A DNA stretch of 64,000 bases, taken from Knufia peltigerae (Eukaryota > Ascomycota > Eurotiomycetes > Chaetothyriales > Trichomeriaceae). Where the stretch lies: positions 62,001-126,000 of the forward strand of contig JAPDRN010000034.1 of the NCBI GenBank assembly GCA_030247855.1, given 5' to 3'. The notes beneath the pieces are model-generated. The model was given only the letters and a program-made list of their open reading frames with translations. It searched no databases and had not been told where the DNA came from. Shown in pieces: positions 33,678 through 44,329 of the stretch. Position 1 is the stretch's first letter. Every line of letters begins with the position of its first letter. The translations under genes and the position numbers were made by a program.

Positions 33678-36371
33678 ATGCCATCATGTTCGGGAAATAC
33701 GACTGACTGTCTATTGAGCGAGATTGTGGATCAAGGCGGCGGCTTTAATTGGGACCCTCTCAACTTCGCTTTTACCGCAATCCTCAGCATCCTCGCATTG
33801 TTCGTCGCTACTCTTGCGTTGCTACAAGGGGTTCTCGCTGCTGGACCCGGGAGACTGAAAGCAAGCCAGAGTGTCATTGGGTTCATCTACGGACAAACAG
33901 CCCGGACGCGCTTCGACTGGACCGAATGGAGGTTTCGAACCACAGTCCAGGTTCCTATCATTGATCTACCTCAGATCATCTCTGCCTCTCGAAAATGGGA
34001 TACTGAGTCCCGAGTCGAAAGGAATGCATCCGTACTCGGAAGAGGTCCGAGACTTCTGTATTGGATATTTACGTGCTCTTTGTTAAGGCATCAATCCGCG
34101 ATGAATGTGGGTGAAGGTCAACACCGCAACACGACACGAAAGCCCCGCAAACGCTATCCTTTGCATCTGTTTAGATCTAAAGAAGACTCTAGCGATGTCG
34201 AGGCGTCTTTCTTGGAAGACAAGCTAAATGCCGGAGATGTGTCTGCGAGCTGGACCATGCTATTGCGGCATGTTGGTCTCGAAACCGTCAAACTACGAAC
34301 CAGACTCTGTAAGACCGACCACCTTCCCGCAGATATCTCAGCGGCACCTGCATTTGCAACTATTGAAGCTCTCATGGTACTTGCGGTTCTTGCCGGCTGC
34401 ACTTCGTGCTATGTCAGGCAAGATCTTCCACTGGCCAAAGGCCCCCAAGTACAAATAGTCTTGAGACAGCACCCCAGCTTAGGACTCGTGGGAACTTATC
34501 AAAGCTACAAAGAGCGACCTGAGTCAGACTATCTCTCGTTGGAGCAAACGCGTTGGGCTTGTCTCGAGGCACTTGGCCACATTCGTTTCTTGCAGCAACC
34601 ATTTCTGGAGATAAGATGCCTTCCGAAAAGTCAGATCGATGTGAGGACCAATCTGACTGCCTTGCTAAAGACCCTGGAACATCAGGATCAATGCGGTCAT
34701 GAGATATGTACGGGCCGTGTCAAATCTCTAGGCGCATCATCACAATTTCTAATGCGCCATGACAGCTACTTACAATCTATATTGTTGGTGTTACTCTTTG
34801 CTGACAGACCTCGAGCTACCACATTATTTCCGCTCCGGCTGTTCCAGTACTATGAACATGTTCACTTATTGATCAAAGGTAGTCCGAGCTGGAGTGAGGA
34901 GCCTTTGAATGTTATCGAGGCGCTGAAGCTCTTGCCTGGTGATGGAAAGGGTCTGCTGTTGTTCAAATGTCGTCCATCTCGGCGCGATGTTGCCGTTGAT
35001 CCTCGACATTCTAAGGTTGAGGACCATCACTTCAAACCAAATTACTTAAACATAGGTATGCAACAGCTCATCGATGACCATTTTGCTGGCACCACTCAGC
35101 AAACTTGGTTCGGCCCCATTGTCTCCCCAGGACAAAGTGCGCCTTTGAGAGCATTCCCATTCAGCCCTGCACAGCCAGTGCCAGAGACTCAGAACCCCCA
35201 GCTGTTTTCGGCCACAGATGGTGATCTATTGGTATCTGCAGACGCACTAGAGTTGTGTTTTCAGTGGAGAAGCGGTGCACAATATCTCAACGACCTGACT
35301 CTTTCTGAGAAAGTAGAAGCTCGAAAATGGATTGCCTGGCAACTAGCCACCGTCGACTCTTGGTTAAGAGAGCATGGAGGCCAAGATTCTTTGTGTGCGG
35401 CGATGAATCTACTGGCCAAATTATACATTACAGCAAGAGATACGTTTAAAGTACGGGACGGCCGCTCTCATCACCTGCTTGCTATTCTGGACAGTGAAGA
35501 GGCATTAGAACCAACATCTGCCGAAGCTCGAGGCCACGATCTTGGTGGCGATTTTGCGAGACGAGACGATACACAGGCGGATCTTTACCAACCGGGCGAA
35601 GAACGGAGGCTCAGTGCCGATGAAGGATTGAATGCCGATGTTTCTGATCACGCTCTGCTTGAATGGTATCCGGAAACGACCAAAGAGGGCTCGGAGGAGG
35701 AATTTCAGGAAACCATGCGCATGTCTTCGAGTAATGAGGACGACTCTTTGAGTCATTGTTTGCGAGAACCTCGCGAAGACGAGGGATATGTCATGTCACG
35801 TTTCGCAAAGCACTTGAGACGTTGTCGTCGATGTCCGGATCTTCATGATATGCACCTTCAAAATGGTTCAGGACTCTGCGATAGAGGTTTGGTGTACGCA
35901 CGTGAAGTTGCACGATACGTGTACCCGCGCAGTGGACGACCCTTTTCAGTCATTGATAAGAGAAATGAAGAAGATGTTGAGCTTATTCTTGAAGAAGCTG
36001 TGTCCGATGCAATTCTGTCACTATTGTTTGCATTTGAACATGGTCTTTGGTTGGAACTATTTCAACAAGACGAAGAGGATGAGCAATCGCCACCTCGGCC
36101 TCCCGAGGCAGGTTTCCCATACCCATCCCGGAGGGCATCACAGGTACGAGGCCGAAAGACTTCGACTCCTCCTGTTGACGATGCAGGAGCGAGACGTTCA
36201 CAATCTCGTGAACGGATGAGACCAATGTGGCGACCTAAGAGTCGACTCGAGGCGATGGAGACACTTCTTCTGTTCCGCGCTATGCTATACGCTGCTCTAG
36301 CCAGCACTGCAATGGACAGCAGCGATATACTGGAGATGAAGGACCGGGATGAGATTGTACAGGTTTTGTAG
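33678..36371 (+). CDS. Large intronless fungus-specific protein with N-terminal membrane segment
   Basis: One open frame of 897 residues. Its function is unknown to me. The N-terminus FNWDPLNFAFTAILSILALFVATLALLQGVLAAGPGRLKAS has one strong hydrophobic segment, then RTRFDWTEWRFRTTVQVPIIDL. I recall this opening from many uncharacterised proteins of filamentous ascomycetes. A second hydrophobic patch (EALMVLAVLAGCTSCYV) lies near residue 240. The remainder is soluble in character, with many Cys/His/Trp and an acidic part near residue 650, followed by an HLRRCRRCPDLHDMH cluster that could bind metal. There are no recognised catalytic motifs. It lies about 215 bp downstream of the coiled-coil gene on the same strand. 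Confidence 0.8.
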   Translation: MPSCSGNTTDCLLSEIVDQGGGFNWDPLNFAFTAILSILALFVATLALLQGVLAAGPGRLKASQSVIGFIYGQTARTRFDWTEWRFRTTVQVPIIDLPQIISASRKWDTESRVERNASVLGRGPRLLYWIFTCSLLRHQSAMNVGEGQHRNTTRKPRKRYPLHLFRSKEDSSDVEASFLEDKLNAGDVSASWTMLLRHVGLETVKLRTRLCKTDHLPADISAAPAFATIEALMVLAVLAGCTSCYVRQDLPLAKGPQVQIVLRQHPSLGLVGTYQSYKERPESDYLSLEQTRWACLEALGHIRFLQQPFLEIRCLPKSQIDVRTNLTALLKTLEHQDQCGHEICTGRVKSLGASSQFLMRHDSYLQSILLVLLFADRPRATTLFPLRLFQYYEHVHLLIKGSPSWSEEPLNVIEALKLLPGDGKGLLLFKCRPSRRDVAVDPRHSKVEDHHFKPNYLNIGMQQLIDDHFAGTTQQTWFGPIVSPGQSAPLRAFPFSPAQPVPETQNPQLFSATDGDLLVSADALELCFQWRSGAQYLNDLTLSEKVEARKWIAWQLATVDSWLREHGGQDSLCAAMNLLAKLYITARDTFKVRDGRSHHLLAILDSEEALEPTSAEARGHDLGGDFARRDDTQADLYQPGEERRLSADEGLNADVSDHALLEWYPETTKEGSEEEFQETMRMSSSNEDDSLSHCLREPREDEGYVMSRFAKHLRRCRRCPDLHDMHLQNGSGLCDRGLVYAREVARYVYPRSGRPFSVIDKRNEEDVELILEEAVSDAILSLLFAFEHGLWLELFQQDEEDEQSPPRPPEAGFPYPSRRASQVRGRKTSTPPVDDAGARRSQSRERMRPMWRPKSRLEAMETLLLFRAMLYAALASTAMDSSDILEMKDRDEIVQVL

Positions 36372-36708
36372 AGTATGGCATGCAACTGAAAGCGAAAAAG
36401 AACCTACCTAAGGTAGCGGGAAGAACAGCACATAGCAATGATGGTATGGCGTTGGTATTAATGCTCTGCCGTATAGTAATGGACCACCGTAGACTTGGCG
36501 TTTGACCGTGAGCTCACAATTTGTGGAGTTGTCGATGTGTCCAAAAGAATGAAGTGGTTGTAGCTTTCAGGGGACCAACGCTTCCTACTTTCTCTCTTCC
36601 TTCTCTCCCTCTTCTTCGTCTTCTCAAACGCCACTTCGACCGCTCTCTACCACTCGGAGAGCCGATCAATACCTCAACTGCCCGTCCTGCGCAACACCCG
36701 CAGTCACC
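36372..36708. other. Intergenic region, SEC61 promoter
   Basis: About 340 bp between the 897-residue gene and SEC61. CT-rich stretches (TTTCTCTCTTCCTTCTCTCCCTCTTC, 36589-36614) precede the SEC61 start, as in many highly expressed fungal genes. Confidence 0.45.
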
Positions 36709-38298
36709 ATGAGCGGCCGTACGTGCTACCAACCTCTCCGCACGCGTGAAATGCTAACAGGAGCAATCAGTTCGATTTCTTGACCTGATCAAACCCTTTA
36801 CGCCCCTCCTCCCGGAGGTGGCAGCACCCGAGTCCAAAATTCCCTTCAACCAGAAGTTGATGTGGACAGGAGTAAGAGTCGCGACCAGACGCGCAGGAAG
36901 AACAACACGACTGACAAAGAGGACAGTGTACACTTTTGATCTTCTTGGTCATGAGTCAAATGCCTCTCTACGGCATTGTCTCCTCTGACACGTCCGATCC
37001 TCTTTACTGGCTGCGTATGATGTTGGCTAGTAATCGAGGAACGCTGATGGAGTTGGGTACCACGCCTATCATCTCATCCGGCATGGTCTTCCAGGTATGT
37101 GAACACGCGACCGTCTGCGGGAGAATTCTTGCCAACAACGCGTTAGCTCCTTGCCGGTACTCACCTCATCGATGTCAACCTCGATCTCAAGTCCGACCGA
37201 GAACTCTACCAGACTGCGCAAAAGCTGTTCGCCATCATCCTCTCCTTTGGCCAAGCCTGCGTCTTTGTCCTCACCGGCCTCTACGGCCAGCCAAGTGACC
37301 TTGGTGCTGGTATTTGCCTCCTCTTGATCGTTCAGCTGGTCATTGCTGGTTTGGTTGTCATCCTTCTCGATGAGTTGTTGCAAAAGGGCTATGGTCTTGG
37401 ATCTGGAATCTCGTTGTTCATTGCAACAAACATCTGCGAGTCGATCATCTGGAAGGCATTCTCCCCCACCACGATCGACACCGGACGCGGAAAGGAATTT
37501 GAAGGCGCGGTCATTGCTCTCTTCCATCTGCTCGTCACCTGGCCAGACAAGACCCGCGCTCTGCGTGAGGCCTTTTACCGACAACACCTACCTAACGTCA
37601 TGAACCTATTGGCCACTTTGACCGTCTTCGCGGCGGTCATCTACCTCCAAGGCTTCCGTGTCGAGATCCCCGTCAAGTCCTCCCGCCAACGTGGCATGCG
37701 CGGCTCGTACCCTGTCCGTCTCTTCTACACCTCCAACATGCCCATCATGCTGCAATCGGCTCTCGCATCCAACATCTTCATGATCAGCCAAATGCTCTAC
37801 ACTCGCTTCTCGGACAACTTGTTGGTCAAGCTCATCGGTACCTGGGAACCAAGAGAAGGATCCTCTCAGCTCTACGCTTCCGGTGGTGTCGCCTACTACA
37901 TGTCTCCCCCTTTGAGCTTCCGTGACGCTCTCCTCGACCCGATCCACACCGTCATCTACGTCACCTTTATCATCGTCACCTGTGCGGTCTTCTCCAAGAC
38001 CTGGATCGAGGTTTCCGGTTCGGCTCCCCGCGACGTCGCCAAGACTCTCAAGGAACAAGGTCTCGTCATGGCTGGACATCGTGAGCAGAGCATGTACAAG
38101 GAGCTCAAGCGTGTCATCCCCACTGCCGCCGCTTTCGGTGGTGCTTGTATCGGTGCTCTCTCTGTTGCAAGTGACATGCTTGGTGCTTTGGGCAGTGGTA
38201 CTGGTATTCTTCTGGCCGTCACCATCATCTACGGATACTTTGAACTCGCAGCGAAAGAAGGTGATTTCGGTCAGAATCTCAAGGGGCTTATCGCCTAG
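36709..38298 (+). CDS. SEC61: Protein translocon subunit Sec61 alpha
   Basis: Central channel of the ER translocon for secretory and membrane proteins. Exons 36709-36718 (only 10 nt), 36771-36871, 36927-37094 and 37147-38298 join in frame to 476 residues, the usual family length. The start MSGLRFLDLIKPFTPLLPEV is nearly invariant in fungi. The plug region and spans follow with KLMWTG, MSQMPLYGIVSSDTSDPLYWLRMML, GTLMELGTTPIISSGM, KGYGLGSGISLFIATNICE and the cytosolic loop VEIPVKSSRQRGMRGSYPVRLFYTSNMPI. The end has GSGTGILLAVTIIYGYFE. Introns are crowded at the 5' end. Exon 3 starts with TGT (Cys) where Leu is more common, so an alternative acceptor a few bases away is possible. Confidence 0.95.
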
Positions 38299-38903
38299 AT
38301 GTAGGCCGGAACCTTGTGCTCTCTAAGTAGTTTGGAAGTTGTCTCAGCATATATTAAAGCAATACCTTGGGGGGTTGTGGTGATTCTTTTGGCAAGGTGC
38401 GTTTGTCCAACAATGTATCATGATGACAAACAACTAAGGTGATAAAAAAAGTAGTTGCCTTTTATTTATGCATAGCAAGGGATCCAGTTGGGAAAAGATC
38501 AGGAAGGTCGATAGCATAAAGATAAAAACAAGGCCATGTACAGTAAGATGTAAGACTTTGACTACGATTTCTGTACCGATTTGACGAGAAATTCTAAAAG
38601 GTATTCCAAGTCCAGTTTCAGGAGCTTTGTGTTTGCAAAGGGCTTCTATCCACTCTGACGAGCTTTCCCTTTGCATACAGGCTATATAGTACGTGTCAGG
38701 CGACTTGGGTACTCTGTGTGTACTGTTTGTACTGTATTGAAATAGCATATACTATTCGATCCGCGTCAGTTCTAAGTGTGCCTTGTTTTTGCTATTCTTT
38801 TCTCTTCTTTTCTTCTTTCTTTTTTGAGAAAAGAAACAAATGTCCTCAAATCCCGGCCCCTTTTGTGCGTGACGCGGGATGAGCGCCTAGGTGTTTAAAA
38901 ACC
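38299..38903. other. Intergenic region between convergent genes
   Basis: About 600 bp between the stop codons of SEC61 and ArgJ. AT-rich, with likely 3' UTR and polyadenylation signals for both. No gene recognised. Confidence 0.45.
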
Positions 38904-40319
38904 TCAAGTCCTATAATCACCGTTGATGGTGACGTACTCGTGGCTGAAATCACAGAACCAGTACTTGGCCTCTTGGTCGCCGGTGCCCAGGTCGACGACG
39001 ATCTCCAGGTCCTCGTCCTCGAGCAGCCGGGCGGCGCGGTCCTCGTCGACGGCCTCGGGCTCGCCGTTGACGAGGAGGTCGAGGACACCTTCGTCCTTGG
39101 ACTTTGAGGTTTCCGCGGGGACGAAACTGACGTTGGTCTTGCCGGGGACGACGGCGTCGGGCGAGATGCCGGGGGTGTAGCCGATGGCGCAGAGGATGCG
39201 ACCCCAGTTGGCGTCCTTGCCGTACAGGGCCGTCTTGACGAGCGGCGAGCGGGCGATGGTGCTCGCGATGGCCTTGGCGTCGGCGTGCGACGGCGCCCGG
39301 CGGACGGTGACCTGGACGAATTTGGTCGCGCCCTCGCCGTCGCGCACGACGAGCTGGCTGAGCCGTTGGGCGAACGACGTCAGAACGGACGCCATGGCCG
39401 CGTAGTCTTGGTCGGACGGGTCGTCGGGGACGGCCGGGGCGTCCGGCGAAGGGGAGGCCGCTCCGTTGGCGAGGAGTGCCACCGTGTCGTTGGTGCTCGT
39501 GTCGCCGTCGATGGAGATGGAGTTGAAGGACTTGTTGACCGCGTCGGTGAGGAGGGACTGTGCGGCGCCCGGGGAGATGGGCGCGTCGGTACACAAAATC
39601 CCCAAGAGGGTCGCCATGTTGGGGTGGATCATGCCTGCTCCCTTGGTCATGCCGGCCAGCGTGTACTGTGTCCCCCGGTGCGAGGTCGAGGGGAGGGTGA
39701 ATGTCGTGCTGAGGAGTTTGGGGAACGTGTCGGTCGTGCAGATGGCCTTCGCCGTGGTGAGCCAGGCGTTGTGGTCGTTGTCGAGGTTTTGGTAGGCCGT
39801 GGGGATCCCGGTGAGGATTTTCTTGATCGGTAGGCGTTGGCCTATCACTCCCGTCGACATGACCAGACTGGTCGATCCGAGATTGTCGTCCTCTGGCTGG
39901 GACGATTGTTGGAACTGTGCGGTGGCCGTGTCGGACATGGCTTGGGCGTCCTCCATACCACCTTTGCCCGTGACGGCGTTTGCACATCCCGAGTTTATGA
40001 TGATGCTGCGAAGGTTGGCGCCGCCTCGAGATTGAAGAACCGCTTTGCTGACCTGCACGGGTGCCGCTTGGAATTTGTTCGTGGTGAAGACGGCGGCGGC
40101 CGAGGCTGGAGTGTCGGATGTTACAAAGGCAAGATCTGGTTTGGACGTGTTGGAAGCCTTCACACCCACATGTGTGCCGCTCACACGGAAGCCTTTGGGA
40201 TACGTGCCCGAGGTCGGAACATACTTGAGCTTGTTGGCAGGAATAGAGGAGTCGACCGGTGCGGAATAATTGCGAATGAACGTCCTCACCATGGACCTGG
40301 CAGGGGAATGAGATGCCAT
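38904..40319 (-). CDS. Arginine biosynthesis bifunctional protein ArgJ, mitochondrial
   Basis: Glutamate N-acetyltransferase (EC 2.3.1.35) and amino-acid acetyltransferase (EC 2.3.1.1): it recycles the acetyl group from N-acetylornithine to glutamate in the mitochondrial arginine pathway. One exon, 471 residues. The N-terminus (MASHSPARSMVRTFIRNYSAP) resembles a mitochondrial presequence. Conserved segments include GCANAVTGKGG, STGVIGQRLP, GMTKGAGMIHPNMATLLG, SFNSISIDGDTSTNDT and GKDANWGRI. Self-cleavage into alpha and beta chains is expected between Ala236 and Thr237 of NMATLL, with Thr as the nucleophile. The C-terminus HEYVTINGDYRT is the family standard. Yeast name is ARG7. The coding region is noticeably GC-rich. 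Confidence 0.95.
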   Translation of the reverse strand: MASHSPARSMVRTFIRNYSAPVDSSIPANKLKYVPTSGTYPKGFRVSGTHVGVKASNTSKPDLAFVTSDTPASAAAVFTTNKFQAAPVQVSKAVLQSRGGANLRSIIINSGCANAVTGKGGMEDAQAMSDTATAQFQQSSQPEDDNLGSTSLVMSTGVIGQRLPIKKILTGIPTAYQNLDNDHNAWLTTAKAICTTDTFPKLLSTTFTLPSTSHRGTQYTLAGMTKGAGMIHPNMATLLGILCTDAPISPGAAQSLLTDAVNKSFNSISIDGDTSTNDTVALLANGAASPSPDAPAVPDDPSDQDYAAMASVLTSFAQRLSQLVVRDGEGATKFVQVTVRRAPSHADAKAIASTIARSPLVKTALYGKDANWGRILCAIGYTPGISPDAVVPGKTNVSFVPAETSKSKDEGVLDLLVNGEPEAVDEDRAARLLEDEDLEIVVDLGTGDQEAKYWFCDFSHEYVTINGDYRT

Positions 40320-41029
40320 GATGGAGATGCGCCGAGGGGAATGAGAGCTGCGAGTGTTTCCGACTTGTTCGACTTGCTCGACTTGCTTCGCTATATCGTC
40401 GAGCTTCTTATCGAGCTTGTCGTCGGTGGAAATGATAGTACTTTCAAAACTTCAACCGGTCAGAGTGGCCTCTGGAAAATCGCAGTCCTTCAGACTGACA
40501 GTGTCCTTGTGTATATAATCACACTCTTTTCCACAATTTCGATCAGATCCCTTGTCCGCTTGTCCAGGGAGCTTCAACAAGTAGTGCCGATAACTCAGAG
40601 AAAGAGATGAGCTAGCGAGTCGTTGAGTGTTGAGTCATTAGCAAACAAGAACCACCTTCAGAAATTCTCTTGCCGAGATGTGAGAAGTTCTTTTTTTGTT
40701 TATCTCTCATTCATGCAGTGAAGAACGAAAATAGTCTGAGTCACCGCATAGTGTGTTCGGTTGATGACTCGACTGTCTCTCGCATCGGCGTCGCTCGATT
40801 TTATTTATTAGTGCTGGTCATTTGAAATGCGACGCCAATCAACTTGGCCGATTTGCGGAGAAGGAACTTCATATGACAGCCTCGTCGCCTCGTCGCGTTT
40901 CCATGTAACCAAAGGGATATCGTAGCCCCGGCCTGGTGTTTGCACTGAAATCAACATGCAAAATGAGCATGTAGTCCTCAAAGTTACTCCCGAATGAACC
41001 TCTGAAGTTTTCATGTCCATGTATCCATC
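40320..41029. promoter_or_regulatory. Divergent promoter between ArgJ and ORC2
   Basis: About 710 bp between the two start codons. It has TGACTC-type hexamers near 40632 and 40765 (GAGTCA in GTTGAGTCATTAG and TGACTC in GATGACTCGACT), which is the binding core of Gcn4/CpcA-type regulators of amino-acid synthesis. This would fit ArgJ, but binding is inferred from motif and position. Confidence 0.5.
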
Positions 41030-42772
41030 ATGGCAAAACGAAAACATGCAGAACCATCTCCCTCTCCTGAAGTGGCCGAAACGCCTTCGAAGCGCCGAAA
41101 AAAGACCACCGAAGCAAGTTTAACAAATGGCGTACACCGTGATGAAGATGCCGCACCATCGCCCAAGAAACAAGAGACCCCATCTCGAAGAAAGAGGAAA
41201 TCTGCAGCGGATCTAATACAAGAGGAGGAAGATCTCGAAAATGGCAGCCCGACACCCAAAACCAACGGTCGCACACTGTTCTCGACGCCACGACGGAACA
41301 AAGCTGGCGCTACGACCCCTTCAAAGTCCAAAGCAGATCGTTCGGCCCGTCGCAAGAGCGCTCAAGCTATTGCCCTGGCCCAGGACGAAGACGAAGATCA
41401 GGATGACTGGGACGGTCAGGCCGCGCTGGCAAGGGAGATTCTAGAAGACGATGACCACGAACGTCTTGTCGCAGCAGATCAACCAGACGGAGAAGGAGAA
41501 GGACAAGAAGCCACAACACCTACACAGACACCATCTCGAGGTCGTGGTCGTCCGAAGGGCGCAAAGAACAAACGCTCACCCACACCCGAAGGCAACATAC
41601 CTCCTGAAGAACGGTATTTCTTTCAGAATCGTGCCGGTCCGCCTCAGATCTCCAGCAACAAATTCACGTCCGTCAAACTGCTCACGCACGAAGACTACTT
41701 TGAGAACATCCAGACCTTCAAAGACCCCCACGAAAGCCACATATCACATCTGATGAGGCTGCACACCCGATCGTTCGCACAGTGGCAGTTTGAGCTTTCC
41801 CAAGGCTACGGTCTATGTCTGTACGGATACGGCAGCAAGCGCGGACTGGTCAACAAGTTCGCAGAACACATGTACACCCAACCGTCCCTCAAGGGCGGGA
41901 CGAAACCGAAAATCGTGATCGTCAACGGATACACACCCAAACTCAACATCCGCCACATCCTGAACACGGTCGGGAGTGCAATCACGGGTGAGGACTCGAC
42001 GCTCCGACTCGTGGGTCAACCGCACGAAATGCTCGACACACTCTTCACCCACCTCGGCGAACCCGTGGTGGTCATGATCAACTCGATCGACGCCGCGCCC
42101 CTGCGTCGAAGCGGCGTGCAATCCGTTCTCGCCCGCCTCGCCGGACACGAAATGATATCCTTCCTCGCGACTGCGGACAGCCCGAGCTTTGCAACAATGT
42201 GGAATTCCAGTCTCCTCGATCAGTTCCGGTTCGTGTACCACGACTGTACGACTTTCGCTGGCTACGATGCCGAGATTAATGTGGTCGATGACGTCCATGA
42301 ACTTCTCGGTCGGAAGAGGACGCGCATCGGGGGTAAAGAAGGTGTCGGGTTCGTTCTCAAATCCCTCCCTGAGAACGCACGCAATCTATACAAGTTGCTG
42401 CTTTCGGAAATTCTGGTCATGTTGGCTGAAGGTGGTGGTGTCGGCGGCAGCTACGGCGACGATGAAGACGACGCTGGGCCGGGATCAAAACGTGGACGAG
42501 GAGGAGGAGGAGGAGGAGGAGGAGGACCAAACAGAGCAGGAGTTGAGGGAGCCGGCAGCGCAGACGAGGTCAGCGTCGAGTATAGGGTATTGTACCAAAA
42601 GGCCAGCACGGACTTTATATGTTCGAGTAGCATGAACTTTCAATTCTTGTTGAAAGAGTTTCACGATCATCAGTTGATAACGAGCCGGAGGGACGCGACG
42701 GGTACGGAGATGTTGGGTGTCCCGTTGGGGAGAGACGAGATGGAAGCCGTCTTGGAGGATCTCTCTGGATGA
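41030..42772 (+). CDS. ORC2: Origin recognition complex subunit 2
   Basis: Subunit of the six-part complex that marks replication origins and loads MCM helicase. One exon, 580 residues. The N-terminal ~190 residues are basic and disordered with repeated SPTP/TPSKRR segments (possible CDK sites) and an AT-hook-like GRGRPKGAKN. The conserved AAA-like region starts near YFFQNRAGPPQISSNKFTSVKLL and has LCLYGYGSKRGLVNKFAEH (degenerate P-loop), IVNGYTPKLNIRHILNTV and MINSIDAAPLRRSGVQSVLARL. The winged-helix C-terminus has SSMNFQFLLKEFHDHQLI. A run of about nine glycines (at 42499-42528) interrupts the C-terminal part; it is coded by GGA repeats. Confidence 0.93.
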   Translation: MAKRKHAEPSPSPEVAETPSKRRKKTTEASLTNGVHRDEDAAPSPKKQETPSRRKRKSAADLIQEEEDLENGSPTPKTNGRTLFSTPRRNKAGATTPSKSKADRSARRKSAQAIALAQDEDEDQDDWDGQAALAREILEDDDHERLVAADQPDGEGEGQEATTPTQTPSRGRGRPKGAKNKRSPTPEGNIPPEERYFFQNRAGPPQISSNKFTSVKLLTHEDYFENIQTFKDPHESHISHLMRLHTRSFAQWQFELSQGYGLCLYGYGSKRGLVNKFAEHMYTQPSLKGGTKPKIVIVNGYTPKLNIRHILNTVGSAITGEDSTLRLVGQPHEMLDTLFTHLGEPVVVMINSIDAAPLRRSGVQSVLARLAGHEMISFLATADSPSFATMWNSSLLDQFRFVYHDCTTFAGYDAEINVVDDVHELLGRKRTRIGGKEGVGFVLKSLPENARNLYKLLLSEILVMLAEGGGVGGSYGDDEDDAGPGSKRGRGGGGGGGGGPNRAGVEGAGSADEVSVEYRVLYQKASTDFICSSSMNFQFLLKEFHDHQLITSRRDATGTEMLGVPLGRDEMEAVLEDLSG

Positions 42773-43354
42773 TACTACGAAACGCTCCCGATATAGATAT
42801 ATGTATACACGCTGGTACTCCTTAGATAGTGCGAAAATACAGATAGGTGGTGTCACGAAAAATCCACCTTACGTGGAAAAGCAAGTAAGTAATTAGGCCG
42901 AAAACACCTGCATACCAGATAGTCACAAAGCCAAGCTGATATCGTTCACACGTATACTGGCAACTTCGGAGATGGGGTGTGTCACCAAAATGGAACTTCA
43001 AGTGTAATAGGTCGTCTGTACATAACTTTTTGATTTCCTGGAAAGTGTGTGGGTGTTTTGAAAAAGAGTGCGAGACCTGGAACAACCTCATACCTCGCAG
43101 CAGAGTATCCAGGCGCAAGCACGAATAACCCATTCCTTGCTGGCTTGTGCGTTCAAGCTTTCCAACCAGATTCGCTGATGCTGTTTCTTTCTTTCCCATA
43201 TCCAAGTACGCCATTTCTTTTGTCGTTGTGCCGTTGTTGGTCAGAGGGTGACACTCTCCCCTACCATATCGCTCTTTCCACATCATGACTCGGGGTGAAG
43301 ACTGAACATGTAAGAGGAAGCACGGAGTCCAAGATTTCCTCTTGGTTGATGTTT
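42773..43354. other. Intergenic region between convergent genes
   Basis: About 580 bp between the stop codons of ORC2 and PDX1. No gene recognised; likely 3' UTRs. Confidence 0.45.
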
Positions 43355-44329
43355 CTACCACCCTCTCCCGGCCAACTTTTCGTCGGCCTTCATGGTCCCA
43401 CAGTTGATGCCGACCATGGCCTCGCCCAACCCGGAACTGCACTCGGCCAGGACTTTGGCGTCGCGGAAGTGCGTCGTGGCCTGGACGATGGCCTTTGCCC
43501 TCTTGGCGGCGTTTCCGCTCTTGAAGATGCCGCTGCCGACGAAGACCCCGTCGCACCCCAGCTGCATCATCAGCGCGGCGTCGGCGGGGGTGGCGATGCC
43601 GCCGGCGGCGAAGTTCACCACGGGCAGCCTGCCCAGCTGGGCCACCTGCTTCAACAGGACGGGGTCGACCTCGATCTCCCTCGCCATGGCGCGCAGCGCC
43701 CCCTCGCCCTCGGCCAGCGCGGCCTGCGCCCTCGCGATCTCCTTGTTCACCGTGCGCATGTGCTTGACGGCCTCGACGACGTCGCCCGTGCCGGCCTCGC
43801 CCTTGGTCCGGATCATGGCCGCGCCCTCGGCGATGCGCCTCAGGGCCTCGCCCAGGTTGCGGCACCCGCACACAAAGGGGACCTTGAACCCGCCCTTCTC
43901 GACGTGGTACGTGTCGTCGGCGGGCGTGAGCACCTCGGACTCGTCGACGTAGTCCACGCCCAGGGCCTCGAGGATCTGGCACTCGACGAAGTGCCCGATC
44001 CGGGCCTTGGCCATGACCGGGATCGTCACCGCCGCCTGGATCTCCTTGATCAGCTGCGGGTCCGACATGCGAGCCACGCCGCCGTCCTTGCGGATGTCTG
44101 CGGGCACGCGCTCCAGGGCCATGACGGCGCACGCTCCCGCCTCTTCAGCTATGCGGGCCTGTTCGGCATTCACGACGTCCATGATCACGCCTCCCTTGAG
44201 CATCTGCGCCAGGCCGGCCTTGACGGTGAAGGAAGAGGTGGTGGCGGAGGCGGAGGCGGAGGAGGAAGACGCCGTGGCGAAGGCGGACGCAGAGGTGGTA
44301 GGTACCGACATGGTGCTGTTGTCACCCAT
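43355..44329 (-). CDS. Pyridoxal 5'-phosphate synthase, lyase subunit (PDX1/SNZ)
   Basis: Makes pyridoxal 5'-phosphate from ribose 5-phosphate, glyceraldehyde 3-phosphate and ammonia supplied by the glutaminase partner (SNO/PDX2). One exon, 324 residues from the ATG at 44329; an ATG six codons later is an alternative. A Ser/Ala-rich leader of ~35 residues is followed by the typical start VKAGLAQMLKGGVIMDVVNAEQARIAEEAG. Other hallmarks are ALERVPADIR, the lysine-bearing PVMAKARIGH and MIRTKGEAGTG segments, VNFAAGGIATPADAALMMQLG (phosphate site) and FVGSGIFKS. The family is among the most conserved known. The gene is strongly GC-rich at third positions, and as a result long antisense frames appear opposite it. 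Confidence 0.95.
   Translation of the reverse strand: MGDNSTMSVPTTSASAFATASSSSASASATTSSFTVKAGLAQMLKGGVIMDVVNAEQARIAEEAGACAVMALERVPADIRKDGGVARMSDPQLIKEIQAAVTIPVMAKARIGHFVECQILEALGVDYVDESEVLTPADDTYHVEKGGFKVPFVCGCRNLGEALRRIAEGAAMIRTKGEAGTGDVVEAVKHMRTVNKEIARAQAALAEGEGALRAMAREIEVDPVLLKQVAQLGRLPVVNFAAGGIATPADAALMMQLGCDGVFVGSGIFKSGNAAKRAKAIVQATTHFRDAKVLAECSSGLGEAMVGINCGTMKADEKLAGRGW

Noticed and set aside
38950..39987. 345-codon minus-strand frame overlapping ArgJ
   Set aside because: Shifted frame of ArgJ with Arg/His/Pro-rich composition; ArgJ is certain.
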